From the IMG/VR virus record IMGVR_UViG_3300048838_000152, positions 1 to 37,178 of that record: DNA of 37,178 nucleotides. The stretch is one strand, 5' to 3'. How positions within the stretch are numbered: the first letter of the stretch is position 1; every line of letters begins with the position of its first letter. The notes beneath the pieces are model-generated. The model was not told where the DNA came from and did not search any database. It worked only from the letters and a program-made list of their open reading frames with translations. Both the position numbers and the translations under genes were made by a program. Below, in pieces: positions 22,420-31,009 of the stretch. The DNA comes from a virus.

Positions 22420-22845
22420 ATGTCCGAAGTATTCATGTCCGATGGCACGCTGCTCAAGGTCAGCAGCATGGCCTCGCCGGAAGTGCTCACCACGATCCCG
22501 GGCGTGATGAACATCACCCCGCCGTCGCGGGTGCGCAAGTCGACCGACGTCTACATCATGGACCAGTCGGCGCCCGTGGTGAAAACCGGCGCGTACCAGC
22601 CGCAGGAGGTCAGCTTCGAGCTCGCCTATGACAAGGGCGAGGCGACGCACATCGCGCTGCAGACGTCGCAGGCGAACAAGACGGCGATCAATTACAAGAT
22701 CGTATTCCCGATGTCGCCGACGCTGACGATCAGCTTCACAGCTCAGGTCGCGTCGTTCGAATGGGCCGCGATGAACGCCGAGGGCACGGACCCGATCCGC
22801 GCCAACGTCACGCTGAAGCTCTCCGCGGACTACACCACGGCATGA
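22420..22845 (+). CDS. Major tail (tube) protein
   Basis: The 141-residue product has the beta-rich character of tail tube proteins: MSEVFMSDGTLLKVSS at the start, a central VSFELAYDKGEATHIAL segment, and IRANVTLKLSADYTTA at the end, matching the C-terminal beta-strand of the phage tail tube fold. Many copies stack into the tube. CAGAGGG (22406-22412) is its ribosome binding site. It is directly followed by the chaperone genes, as in lambda-type tails. Confidence 0.82.
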   Translation: MSEVFMSDGTLLKVSSMASPEVLTTIPGVMNITPPSRVRKSTDVYIMDQSAPVVKTGAYQPQEVSFELAYDKGEATHIALQTSQANKTAINYKIVFPMSPTLTISFTAQVASFEWAAMNAEGTDPIRANVTLKLSADYTTA

Positions 22846-23159
22846 CCAGTGCAGCAGACCTGATCGCCGCCGCCAGGGCGGCGAGTCTCGTGAAGGAAAC
22901 GATGGCTGGCCTCGACGTGCATCTGCGCGGGCTGACCGGCGGCGAGCGGCGGATCCTGGTCGAGCGCGGGAAGGCGAACGACCCGATGACGGCGCAGGAG
23001 ATCGTCGCCATTGGCGTCTGCCTGCCGGACGGCCAGCCGATGCTGAGCATCGAGGACGCCGAGCAGATCGACGGCGGCGAACTCGACCGCATCGCCAAGC
23101 GCGTGCTGCAAATCTCGAAGCTGCTGCCCGAGGCGCAGGACGAAGCCGCAAAAAACTGA
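22842..23159 (+). CDS. Tail assembly chaperone G-like protein
   Basis: The 105-residue product (ATGA overlap with the tube gene) is a helical protein ending DEAAKN at a slippery sequence. It corresponds to lambda gpG, which with its frameshifted form gpGT guides tube polymerisation on the tape measure. Visible segments are HLRGLTGGERRILVERGKAN and IGVCLPDGQPML, both common in this chaperone group. The stop lies exactly after the slippery heptamer. Confidence 0.8.
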   Translation: MTSAADLIAAARAASLVKETMAGLDVHLRGLTGGERRILVERGKANDPMTAQEIVAIGVCLPDGQPMLSIEDAEQIDGGELDRIAKRVLQISKLLPEAQDEAAKN

Positions 23160-23464
23160 CGGGCGACCCGGAGCTGCTGATGTGGCACCGGGTCGCCGCG
23201 TTGATCGGCCGGACCGTCGCGGAGGCGCAGCAGTGCATGAGCTCCGCGGAGTTCGTGGACTGGTGCGCGTTCTACCAGCTCGAGCCGTGGGGATACCACG
23301 CCGACGCCTGGCGCATGAGTGTCGTGGCGGCCACCGTGGCGAACTATTCGGGGCGGGTGAAGAAAGCCGTGAAACCCTCTGACTTCCTGCCGAAGCCCCG
23401 AAAGAAGCTCACGCCCGCGGAGATGCGCAAGATGCTGAAGAAGACGGAGAAGGATCGTGGCTAA
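22842..23464 (+). CDS. Tail assembly chaperone GT fusion (-1 frameshift)
   Basis: Ribosomes that slip at 23150-23156 continue in the -1 frame through LTGDPELLMWHRVAALIG to 23464, giving a 207-residue protein (105 from the G part, 102 from the T part). The T part ends in basic residues (KPSDFLPKPRKKL ... KKTEKDRG), typical for a tape-measure-binding tail. The AUG at 23180 inside the T part has no ribosome binding site and need not be a separate start. The stop overlaps the tape measure start. Confidence 0.88.
23150..23197 (+). promoter_or_regulatory. Programmed -1 frameshift signal with stimulatory hairpin
   Basis: The canonical slippery heptamer A AAA AAC lies at 23150-23156 and is followed immediately by the TGA of the G-like gene. 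Five bases further, a perfect ten-base stem forms between GGCGACCCGG (23162-23171) and CCGGGTCGCC (23188-23197), with a 16-base loop. Heptamer, spacing and stem are those of strong -1 frameshift sites. Slippage enters the downstream frame at CTG 23156. Confidence 0.93.
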
Positions 23465-25397
23465 TGTCGGCGTCACTTTCGACTTTGCGGCCGAGTCCGC
23501 CAAGCTGCGCACGGAGGTCGACAAAGTCCGAAAGGAGATGTCGAAGCTCACGCAGACGGCGCAGACCGTCGAGAAGGGCTTCAAGGTCGTCGGCACGGCC
23601 ATCGTCGGCGCCTTCTCGATCGGCGCGATCACCGGCTGGCTGCGCACGGTCAACCAGGCGGCGGACACGCTCAACGACCTGAGCACGCGCTTGGGCGCCT
23701 CGGCCTCCGGGCTGCAGTCGCTGCAGATTGCGGCGCAGCAGGCGGGCGGGTCGGCCGAAGGGCTCAACACCGCAATTTCGCGCATGACCGTGACGCTCGG
23801 CGATGCGCTCGCGGGCGAGAAAGAGGCCGTCCGCGGCTTCGAGCGGCTGGGGCTGTCGGCGAAGGAACTGGCCGGGCTCAAGGCCGACGAGGCGTTCCTG
23901 CGCATCGATGCTGCGCTGGGCCAGATCGGCAACAGCTTCGAGCGCGCGAGCATCGGCGCGGACATCTTCGGCAAGACCTACGTCAAGGAACTGGCCGGGC
24001 TGTCGGGCGATGCCGCCGCCGAGGTGATGCGGGTCAACGACGAGCTCGAGCGCCAGGGCGCGCTGCTCTCTGACCTCGACGTGACGAAGATCGGCGTCAT
24101 GAACGATGACCTGGCGCTGCAGTCGCAGATCGTCCAGAACCTCGGCATCAAGTTCTCGGCGAACCTCTCGCCGGCGATCGGCGTGGCGGTCGATTCTGTC
24201 GGCAACCTCATCACCAGCATGGGAGGTGCGGCGGCGGCCGGCAGCGGATTCGGCGTGGCGATGGTCGCGGCGATCAAGTCCATCGAGGCCGTGGTTTACT
24301 CGCTGGCCGCGGCCTTCGAGATTATGCGGTCATCGGCCGCGACCGCATTTGCAGTGCTCGCGACGGGGCCGCAGAAGATCGCGGGTCCGTTCGGCAATGC
24401 GCTCGGCATCCTGACCGGCGCGATTCGGGCGTACGGCGACAACAACGAAGCGGCTAAGAGCGCAGCGGAAAGCCTCGACTCGATTGCTCGGTCGGCGTTG
24501 GAAAACGCGAGACTGGCCGGCGCCGCAGCAATCAAGGCCGGGTCGGACGTATTCAATGCCGCCGCGGTGTTCGACGAGAAGTCGCGCGAGTTCGAAGCGC
24601 GGGCGGCGGCGGCGGCGGCCCGGGCGACGGCGGCGCAGGGTGCCGCGGCGGGTGTCGGCATCGGTGCGGCGGCGGGCGCCACGGCTGACCGCTCCGGGCT
24701 GCTGACCGTCTCGAAGGAGTCCCTCGGCAAGATCGACCCGCAGCTCGACCCCGAGGTGCTGCGGCAGACCAGCATCAACGACACACTCGCTGCCGTGCAG
24801 GACGCGCACAACGCGACCATGCTCGGCAAGATCGAGGCGTTCGAGCAGACGAAGCTCGGGATGCTGCTCACCAATGCCGACCTGATGCAGCAGATCGAGT
24901 TCAACAAAAACGCGACGCTCGGCGATGCGATGTCGTCGCTGGTGGGCCTCGCGATCCAGCAGGGCGGCGCGCTCGGCAAGGCGGGCAAGGCGCTCGCGAT
25001 CGCGCAGACCGTCTGGTCGACCGGCCAGGCGATCATGAAGGCGATGGCCGAGGTGCCCTGGCCGGCGAACATCGCCGCGGCTGCGAACATCGCCGCGATG
25101 GGCGTGGCCCAGCTCGCCAACATCAAGCGCACGAACATCGGCGGCGCCGGCAGCATCACGGCGGGCCGCGGCGGCGGCGCATCGGCCGCAGCCTCGCCGG
25201 CACTCTCGGACAACGTCGGGCCGCAGGGGCAGCCGCTCGAACAGCAGACCGCCGTGCAGATCATCGTCAACGGCTCGCTTTTTGCCGCTCAGGAAACCGT
25301 CGACTGGCTGGCCGAAAAGCTCGGCGAGGCCGTGTCGTCGCGTGACATGGTGTTCATCAGCAACACCAGTCGGCAGGCGATGGAGCTGCGCGGGTGA
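23457..25397 (+). CDS. Tail tape measure protein
   Basis: The 646-residue protein is long, helical and alanine-rich: a coiled-coil N-terminus (FAAESAKLRTEVDKVRKEMSKL), a hydrophobic core (ARMTV... KVVGTAIVGAFSIGAITGW; FGVAMVAAIKSIEAVVYSLAAAF) and a glycine/alanine linker region. The C-terminus contains the Ala/Gly-rich LAIAQTVWSTGQAIMKAMAEVPWP segment common to tape measures. At about 0.15 nm per residue it predicts a tail near 100 nm, a siphovirus tail. It starts with GTG at 23457, overlapping the T gene. Confidence 0.9.
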   Translation: MANVGVTFDFAAESAKLRTEVDKVRKEMSKLTQTAQTVEKGFKVVGTAIVGAFSIGAITGWLRTVNQAADTLNDLSTRLGASASGLQSLQIAAQQAGGSAEGLNTAISRMTVTLGDALAGEKEAVRGFERLGLSAKELAGLKADEAFLRIDAALGQIGNSFERASIGADIFGKTYVKELAGLSGDAAAEVMRVNDELERQGALLSDLDVTKIGVMNDDLALQSQIVQNLGIKFSANLSPAIGVAVDSVGNLITSMGGAAAAGSGFGVAMVAAIKSIEAVVYSLAAAFEIMRSSAATAFAVLATGPQKIAGPFGNALGILTGAIRAYGDNNEAAKSAAESLDSIARSALENARLAGAAAIKAGSDVFNAAAVFDEKSREFEARAAAAAARATAAQGAAAGVGIGAAAGATADRSGLLTVSKESLGKIDPQLDPEVLRQTSINDTLAAVQDAHNATMLGKIEAFEQTKLGMLLTNADLMQQIEFNKNATLGDAMSSLVGLAIQQGGALGKAGKALAIAQTVWSTGQAIMKAMAEVPWPANIAAAANIAAMGVAQLANIKRTNIGGAGSITAGRGGGASAAASPALSDNVGPQGQPLEQQTAVQIIVNGSLFAAQETVDWLAEKLGEAVSSRDMVFISNTSRQAMELRG

Positions 25398-25855
25398 TTC
25401 GCGTCACGTTCACGGCGCAGCGGAGCTTGACCGGCACGCACGAGCCCGGCGACACGATCGTCCTCGAGTTCAGCGCCGCGCAGCCGCTCACGCCCGGCCG
25501 CAAGGTGTCCCGCGACGTGCAGGAAGCCATCGGCGGCCACCGCGAGACGCTGCACCACTACGGGCTGCGCACCTGGGACGTGACGACCGGCCCGCTGCTC
25601 GGCGCCGCGCTCGAAGCCGTCATGGAGTTCCTGGACTCTGCCGAGGACGGACAGACGTTCGACTTCGAGCCGTGGCGGTATGAGCTCGGCCCGTCGCTCG
25701 ATCTCGACTTCACCACGGCGCGCTTCCGCGTGGCCGAGGAAATCACCTGCTACCTGTCGAGCGAGGGCTACTCGCTCAGCCTGTTGACGGCCGAGGGGAC
25801 GGGCGGCGCGGACGACTGCTACCAGCTGTCGTTCACGGTGATCGAATCCCCATGA
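25394..25855 (+). CDS. Minor/distal tail protein
   Basis: The 153-residue product starts at GTG 25394, overlapping the tape measure stop. It is beta-rich, with an acidic C-terminal half (VMEFLDSAEDGQTFDFEPW ... ARFRVAEEITCYLS). Its position between tape measure and tail-tip genes matches a distal tail or minor tail protein that starts the baseplate. Family-level recognition is weak, so the name comes from gene order. The stop overlaps the next ATG (ATGA at 25852). Confidence 0.6.
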   Translation: MIRVTFTAQRSLTGTHEPGDTIVLEFSAAQPLTPGRKVSRDVQEAIGGHRETLHHYGLRTWDVTTGPLLGAALEAVMEFLDSAEDGQTFDFEPWRYELGPSLDLDFTTARFRVAEEITCYLSSEGYSLSLLTAEGTGGADDCYQLSFTVIESP

Positions 25856-28800
25856 GGACGGACCCGGCCGTATTCGCGGTGCGCAACACCTCGGCGCAGA
25901 AGTCGCCGCGGTTCGTCATCAAGATCGAATACAGCAGCTACTCGCTGCACCTGTCGAGTCACAACGATATCGACGGCGTGCCCTCGCCGCACCTCGAGGG
26001 CTGTGTCGTCGAGCCGTCGATCTCCTCGCAGAAGCTGAACCCCGACCAGGGCCGCGCCGAGATTGGTGCTGCGTCCTTTGCCGTGCTGGACCGTACCGGC
26101 GCGCTCACCTCGCAGCTGCGCTCGCTGCTCGTGGGCGGGCAGGGGCTGCGCGGTCGCCAGGTGCGCTTCTACCTCGGCTATGAGGGCATGAACTACACCG
26201 AGTTCGTGCTGGTCGGTACGCAGATCGTCAAGGAGGCGGCCTACGATCGCGGCGCCTACCGCATCAGCTGCCACGACATCCAGCGGGCCGCGCGCAAGGA
26301 CATTTTCGTCCTGGCGAATACCACGATCTCCGCGACCGTCGAAGCCACCGACACGACGATCAACGTGTACTCGACGACCGGCTTCAGCCGCGTGCAGCAC
26401 GGCGCCGGCTGGTCGGACGCGGCCTCGTCGACGGTCGGGTACGTCAAGATCCGCGACGAGATCGTCAGGTACACCGGCACCACGCCGACGAGCTTCACCG
26501 GCTGCACCCGGGGCGTGCTCGGCACCTCGGCGGCGCGCTATGTCGCCGACGGCGCCACCGCCGCAGCCCGGCGCGAGAAGGTGGCCGAGTACGTGTACCT
26601 CGAGCTGCCCGGCCCGAAGCTGCTCTACGCGATCCTCACGGGCCAGATCCACGGCCTCGGCGCGACGCTGCCCTCGGCCTGGCACCTCGGCATCAGCACG
26701 AACCTCGTGCGCCTGGTCGACTTCACCGGGCTGGGCACGGACCTCTGGGACACCTCGGACGATGCCCGTGGCGTCATCCTGCGCTTCGAGGGGCTGACGA
26801 AGGTCGACGGCAAGGCGTTCGCCGAGCTCGAGATCCTGCGCCTGCTCGGGCTGTACATGCCCGTGTATGCCGACGGCACGCTCGGACTCAGGCGCATGAC
26901 GCGCGTGCTGGCCGACGCCGGCAGCGTGGTGACGCTCGACGCCTCGAACTCCGTGATGACCGGCGACCTGCAGCACGACATGGAGTCTCTGCACAACGTC
27001 TTCTCGGTTTTCTGGAACTGGAACGGCAAGGACTACACCCGGCAGACGACCTACGTCGACGCGGCCTCGGTGTCGGTGCACGGCCGGGCGTCCGACATGG
27101 AGCTCAAGTTCAAGGGGCTCTACGGCGGCCGGCACACCGACGGCCTCGTGTTCAAGATGCTGGACTCGATCCGCGACCGCTACAGCGCGCCGCCGGTCCG
27201 GCTCTCGGTCGACGTGCTGCACTCGTTGAACCCGATCGAGGTCGGCGACATCGTCCGCGTGCGCCACTCGCACCTGCGCGACTACGCCGGCCAGGAGTCG
27301 AGCGTCGATCGCGCCTTCGAGGTGCAGTCGATCTCGGTCAATCACCGCTCGGGCGCCGTGTCGCTCGATCTGTTCGGCTCGACGAGTTCGGCGGCGGTCA
27401 CCTCTCCGACCACGCCGACCACGGCCGCCGCAGACGGCTTCTATACCGCGGCCGGCACGAACCTGACCGGCGTGATGACCATCACGTCCGGCGTTGTCTC
27501 GGGCGGACCGTACACGCTGGCCGGCGGCACGGATCTCACCGCGGCCGGATCGATCTGGTATCACGACGGCGACCTGACGATCCCCGAGGGCGTCACGGTC
27601 AACATCAGCGGCAACGTGCAGCTGCGCGTCAAGGGTTACCTGACGCTGAACGGCACGATCACCGGCGTCGGTGGTGGCCTGGCGGGTGTCGCCGACAACT
27701 CGAACGCACTCACCGTCGTCACCGGGAACCCGGGCTGGGTCGGCGCCGCGCGCGGCCACGACGGATGCGTCATCACGGCGCTGTCGGCTGACCGCATCAA
27801 GTACCGCACGATGCCGCCGGCCACCACGGCCGGCAAGCACCCGACGTTCCCGTACATCGCGCTCGAGGTGAGCGGCAACTCGATCCTCGGCATCCCGACC
27901 GACCTGCGCGGCACCGGCGGCGGACCGGGCGGCAAGGTGCTGCGGGTGCCGCGGATCTTCGGCCTCAGCGTCGACGACGTGACGTTCCTGAAGGCCGGCG
28001 GCACCGGCGGCGCGGGCGGCGCGGGGCTCTGCACCGTGTCGCGTGGCCTCGGCCTCGGCGCCAATGGCCGGATCAATCTCTCCGGCGCGGACACCGCGGC
28101 GGCGGCTGCGTATTCGACCAACGTCGAAGGCAAGACGGTGACGTTCTACCCGGGCGCGGGCGGCGCGGGCGGGCCGGGCTCCTACCTGTGCCTGATCGAC
28201 GGCAGCCTGCTCTCGGTGCCGGACCTGGCCGGGCGGTTCGTCGCGCGCACCGGGCGGCCGGCGGTGCCGACGCACACGACGGCGCTCGCCTCGCCCGAGG
28301 AGGAGAAGTGGAAGCGCAAGGACTCGCCGTTCGTCGGCTTCGTCAATGAGCCGTCGGTGATCTCCGCGCTCGACCTGAGCTACGCCTGCCAGCGGATCCA
28401 GTACGTGCCGGCCTCGGAGACGGCGGTGCCGGATTCGCAGACGCTGGCGGCCGTCACGGACGTGATCGTGTTCCAGGGCTCGAGCGGCTACGTCGTGTCC
28501 TTCACGCCGAGCGAAGGCGCGCCGACCGGGACCATTTACGAGATCTGGGAGCACACGGCTGCGACGCCGTTCGGCTCCGCGGTCAAGCGCATGGAAGGCG
28601 CCGCGACGGCCTTTTTCGTGCCGCGCCCGAACACCACGACGGTCTACGTCTGGGTGCGCGCCCGCTACCGGATGGACACCGGCGTCGTGATCTACTCGAC
28701 GCAAGTCCCGGCGGCGGACGGGATCCCGGCGGCCTCGGCTGCCAATGCCGGCACCTACGCCACCGCAACCCCGACCAGCGTGTCGGGGGTCGCGGCGAGC

Positions 28801-29655
28801 ACCTCGATCACCACGGGCGCCGTCACGGCGGGCCTGGTGGGCGCCACGCCGACGACGTACTCGTGGGCGCGCATCTCGGGCTCGACGTCGATCTCCGCGA
28901 ACAGCGCGAGCTCGGCGGCGACCACGTTCACCGCCACGGGCGTCGGCACGGGTGTGACGGTCTCGGCGGTGTTCCGCTGCACGGTCAACGGCAGCTATAC
29001 GGTTGACGTGGCGGTCGATTGCACCAACCAGGGCAGCACGCTCGCCGTGACTGCCAGCCCGACGACGCTGACCGCCAGCGCCGACGCGGCACAGATCACC
29101 ACGGCCGCCTCGACGGCCAATGCCTCGGGCGGCACCGGCTCGTATTCGTTCGTCTGGGCGCGGGTGTCGGGCTCGACCGGGATCTCGCCCGTGTCGCCGA
29201 ACGCCGCGGCCTCGACGTTCACCGCGACCGGCCTCACCAATGGCGAGGCCCGCTCGGCGGTCATGCGCTGCACCGTGACGGACGCGAGCTCGAATACCGC
29301 CACCGTTGACGTCTCGGTGACGATCACCCGGCTCGCGGCACCGATCGTCGTGACGCTGGTGCCGACGGCGCTCTCGGCCGACAGCCCGTACTCGACGATC
29401 ACGACGGGCGCCGTGGCGGCCTCCGCCGCGGGCGGCACCGCGCCGTACAGCTACGCCTGGACACAGGTGAGCGGCGGCGGCATCAGCGCCAACAGCCCGG
29501 CGAGCTATTACACGACGTTCACCGCGACGCTGGTCGCCGTGTCCGAAACCCGCACCGCCACCTGGCGCTGCACCGCGACCGACGCCCTCGGGCTCACCGG
29601 AACGCGGGATATCGACGTAAGTGTGTTCCGTACATGGTCCGGCGAAGAGCCGTAA
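25852..29655 (+). CDS. Tail tip/central fibre protein with three Ig-like repeats, 1267 aa
   Basis: The protein combines tail hub and fibre. Residues 1-520 form the hub-like part (FVIKIEYSSYSLHLSSH; YRISCHDIQRAARKD; RLSVDVLHSLNPIEVGDIVRV). Residues about 525-870 are glycine-rich beta material similar to tailspike collars (GTITGVGGGLAGVAD ... GGPGGKVLRVPRIFG). An Fn3-like domain follows (residues about 870-960). The C-terminus has three tandem Ig/PKD-like repeats at about 966-1061, 1062-1161 and 1162-1261, each with a T-F-T-A-T ... RCT signature. No separate tail-peptidase or J gene is seen, so this large protein probably also covers those roles. It likely contacts the host receptor. Confidence 0.78.
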   Translation: MRTDPAVFAVRNTSAQKSPRFVIKIEYSSYSLHLSSHNDIDGVPSPHLEGCVVEPSISSQKLNPDQGRAEIGAASFAVLDRTGALTSQLRSLLVGGQGLRGRQVRFYLGYEGMNYTEFVLVGTQIVKEAAYDRGAYRISCHDIQRAARKDIFVLANTTISATVEATDTTINVYSTTGFSRVQHGAGWSDAASSTVGYVKIRDEIVRYTGTTPTSFTGCTRGVLGTSAARYVADGATAAARREKVAEYVYLELPGPKLLYAILTGQIHGLGATLPSAWHLGISTNLVRLVDFTGLGTDLWDTSDDARGVILRFEGLTKVDGKAFAELEILRLLGLYMPVYADGTLGLRRMTRVLADAGSVVTLDASNSVMTGDLQHDMESLHNVFSVFWNWNGKDYTRQTTYVDAASVSVHGRASDMELKFKGLYGGRHTDGLVFKMLDSIRDRYSAPPVRLSVDVLHSLNPIEVGDIVRVRHSHLRDYAGQESSVDRAFEVQSISVNHRSGAVSLDLFGSTSSAAVTSPTTPTTAAADGFYTAAGTNLTGVMTITSGVVSGGPYTLAGGTDLTAAGSIWYHDGDLTIPEGVTVNISGNVQLRVKGYLTLNGTITGVGGGLAGVADNSNALTVVTGNPGWVGAARGHDGCVITALSADRIKYRTMPPATTAGKHPTFPYIALEVSGNSILGIPTDLRGTGGGPGGKVLRVPRIFGLSVDDVTFLKAGGTGGAGGAGLCTVSRGLGLGANGRINLSGADTAAAAAYSTNVEGKTVTFYPGAGGAGGPGSYLCLIDGSLLSVPDLAGRFVARTGRPAVPTHTTALASPEEEKWKRKDSPFVGFVNEPSVISALDLSYACQRIQYVPASETAVPDSQTLAAVTDVIVFQGSSGYVVSFTPSEGAPTGTIYEIWEHTAATPFGSAVKRMEGAATAFFVPRPNTTTVYVWVRARYRMDTGVVIYSTQVPAADGIPAASAANAGTYATATPTSVSGVAASTSITTGAVTAGLVGATPTTYSWARISGSTSISANSASSAATTFTATGVGTGVTVSAVFRCTVNGSYTVDVAVDCTNQGSTLAVTASPTTLTASADAAQITTAASTANASGGTGSYSFVWARVSGSTGISPVSPNAAASTFTATGLTNGEARSAVMRCTVTDASSNTATVDVSVTITRLAAPIVVTLVPTALSADSPYSTITTGAVAASAAGGTAPYSYAWTQVSGGGISANSPASYYTTFTATLVAVSETRTATWRCTATDALGLTGTRDIDVSVFRTWSGEEP

Positions 29656-29684
29656 GAAGATCGCTCGTAGAAGGAAAAGCACGA

Positions 29685-30119
29685 ATGGGCGCACTGAAAG
29701 ACATCTTCAGCTCGCTGATGCTGGACGCGACGCCGGAGGAGCGGGCTAAAACGCTGCGGCTGATGTTCCGCATCATCGTGAGCGTGCATATCGCGTGGGC
29801 GTGCGGGCTGCTGGCGCCGTGGGGGCTGTCGGGGTTCGTGTTCGCGGGCGAGGTGGACGACAAGATCCAGAGCGCCGTCGAACCGATACGCAGCGAGCTC
29901 GGCCAGGTGGCGGCGAAGGTGGCGCGCACCGAGGAAATCAGCAAGCGGATTCTCGTCGGGCAGATTGCCTCGCAGTTACGCGACCTCAACCGGCTGCGCT
30001 GCACCACATCCGACGAACACGTTCGGATGCGCATGGAGAGGGACATCGAGGAAGGCGAGCAGGAATACAAGCACCTGACCGGCGAGCGCTACCCGCTCGC
30101 GGCGTGCAAGGATTTGTGA
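29685..30119 (+). CDS. Membrane protein of the lysis region, 144 aa
   Basis: The protein has a short cytosolic start (MGALKDIFSSLML) and one or two hydrophobic segments (residues about 27-55: LRLMFRIIVSVHIAWACGLLAPWGLSGFVF). A charged coiled-coil tail follows (VDDKIQSAVEPIRSELGQVAAKVARTEEISKRI ...). AAGGA before the ATG supports the start. Its place before the endolysin gene suggests a lysis or pinholin-like role, or a membrane effector. No family is recognised. Confidence 0.55.
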   Translation: MGALKDIFSSLMLDATPEERAKTLRLMFRIIVSVHIAWACGLLAPWGLSGFVFAGEVDDKIQSAVEPIRSELGQVAAKVARTEEISKRILVGQIASQLRDLNRLRCTTSDEHVRMRMERDIEEGEQEYKHLTGERYPLAACKDL

Positions 30120-30120
30120 C

Positions 30121-30603
30121 GTGGCGAAGCGTGATAAGACATTGTATCTAGTATTTCATTGTAGCGCGACGAAGGGCTCGCTCGACATCGGAGTCGAGCG
30201 CATCCGCGAGTGGCACATATCGAAGGGCTGGTCGGACATCGGCTATCACCTGGTCATCCGCCGCGACGGGCGGATCGAGGCGGGGCGGCACCTCGACGAG
30301 GTCGGCGCACACGTCGCCGGCCACAACCTGCACTCGATCGGCGTCTGCATGGTCGGCGGGCTCGACGAGCAGGGACGCAGCGCCGAGAACCGCCCGGACT
30401 TCTTCACCTCCCAGCAGTGGGAATCGGCCGAGCTGGTCGCCAAGCTGCTGCACCGCATGTACCCCGGCGCGCAGATCGTCGGCCACCGCGACCTGAGCCC
30501 GGACAAGAACGGCGACGGCAAGATCGCGCCCGGCGAGTGGCTGAAGTCGTGCCCGTGCTTCGACGCACAGAATGAACTCGGGAAAGGAGTGCTGCTGCCA
30601 TGA
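30121..30603 (+). CDS. N-acetylmuramoyl-L-alanine amidase (T7-lysozyme type endolysin)
   Basis: The 160-residue enzyme cuts the amide bond between muramic acid and the peptide in peptidoglycan. Residues that match T7 lysozyme are visible: His13 (FHCSAT), Tyr42-His43 (IGYH), His122 (VGHRD), Lys142 and Cys144 (LKSCPCFD). These correspond to the zinc ligands His, His, Cys and the catalytic Tyr and Lys. Between His122 and the Cys lies a perfect 12-residue EF-hand loop, DKNGDGKIAPGE (128-139). No signal peptide, so export needs the holin. The GTG start follows the previous stop directly. Confidence 0.92.
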   Translation: MAKRDKTLYLVFHCSATKGSLDIGVERIREWHISKGWSDIGYHLVIRRDGRIEAGRHLDEVGAHVAGHNLHSIGVCMVGGLDEQGRSAENRPDFFTSQQWESAELVAKLLHRMYPGAQIVGHRDLSPDKNGDGKIAPGEWLKSCPCFDAQNELGKGVLLP

Positions 30604-30839
30604 ACCCGACCCTACGCGGCGCGCTGGCGTCGAAGACCATCTGGATCAATGTCGCATTGGCCGTGCTGTCCGGCCTCGAGCTGATGTCGTCGCAGATCAC
30701 GACGCTGATGGGACCGCAATGGGCCGCGGGGCTCGTGATGCTCGGCGCCCTGACCAACGTCGGGCTGCGGGCCTACACGACCATGAGCCTGGCCGACAAG
30801 GGCCAGCTGGCGATCGACCGCAAGGCAGAAGGGCAGTGA
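30600..30839 (+). CDS. Holin candidate, 79 aa
   Basis: The short protein has two hydrophobic helices (about residues 13-34: IWINVALAVLSGLELMSS; and 41-59: WAAGLVMLGALTNVGLRAY) and a charged C-terminus. This is the profile of small two-helix holins. It overlaps the endolysin stop by four bases (ATGA), and spanin genes follow. The pore-forming function is inferred from topology and position, not from a known family signature. Confidence 0.7.
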   Translation: MNPTLRGALASKTIWINVALAVLSGLELMSSQITTLMGPQWAAGLVMLGALTNVGLRAYTTMSLADKGQLAIDRKAEGQ

Positions 30840-31009
30840 CCGAGCTGGTAGCGTTCCCCGGGCGGGCGCGCGAGCCGTGCCTGTACTGCGGCGCGACGGA
30901 CCACCCAGCGCCCTTTGCCTGCCCGCGGGTGAAGGCTGTCACCAGCTACGGCGACGGCGTGATCGAGGTGGAACTGCGCGACCCGACGGAGCCGGAGGAC
31001 GCCGCGTGA
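30836..31009 (+). CDS. Small zinc-knuckle-like protein, 57 aa
   Basis: Starts with GTG at 30836, overlapping the holin stop. The middle contains PCLYCGATDHPAPFACPRV, a Cx2Cx4Hx5C arrangement close to a zinc knuckle (the classical form is CX2CX4HX4C). The rest is acidic with no membrane segment. It could bind nucleic acid or protein in a lysis-region context, but no function is known. The stop overlaps the i-spanin start (GTGA). Confidence 0.5.
   Translation: MTELVAFPGRAREPCLYCGATDHPAPFACPRVKAVTSYGDGVIEVELRDPTEPEDAA

Noticed and set aside
23180-23464. Independent T gene starting at ATG 23180
   Set aside because: No ribosome binding site, ATG lies in the stimulatory stem-loop, and the slippery heptamer explains expression as a GT fusion.
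22808-23974. Minus-strand frame (388 codons) opposite tail chaperone and tape-measure genes
   Set aside because: Opposite a confirmed frameshift gene pair; composition typical of a GC shadow.
25819-29694. A 1291-codon open frame on the minus strand opposite the tail-tip gene
   Set aside because: It is antisense to a strongly supported protein, is extremely Arg-rich and is a by-product of GC-rich third positions.
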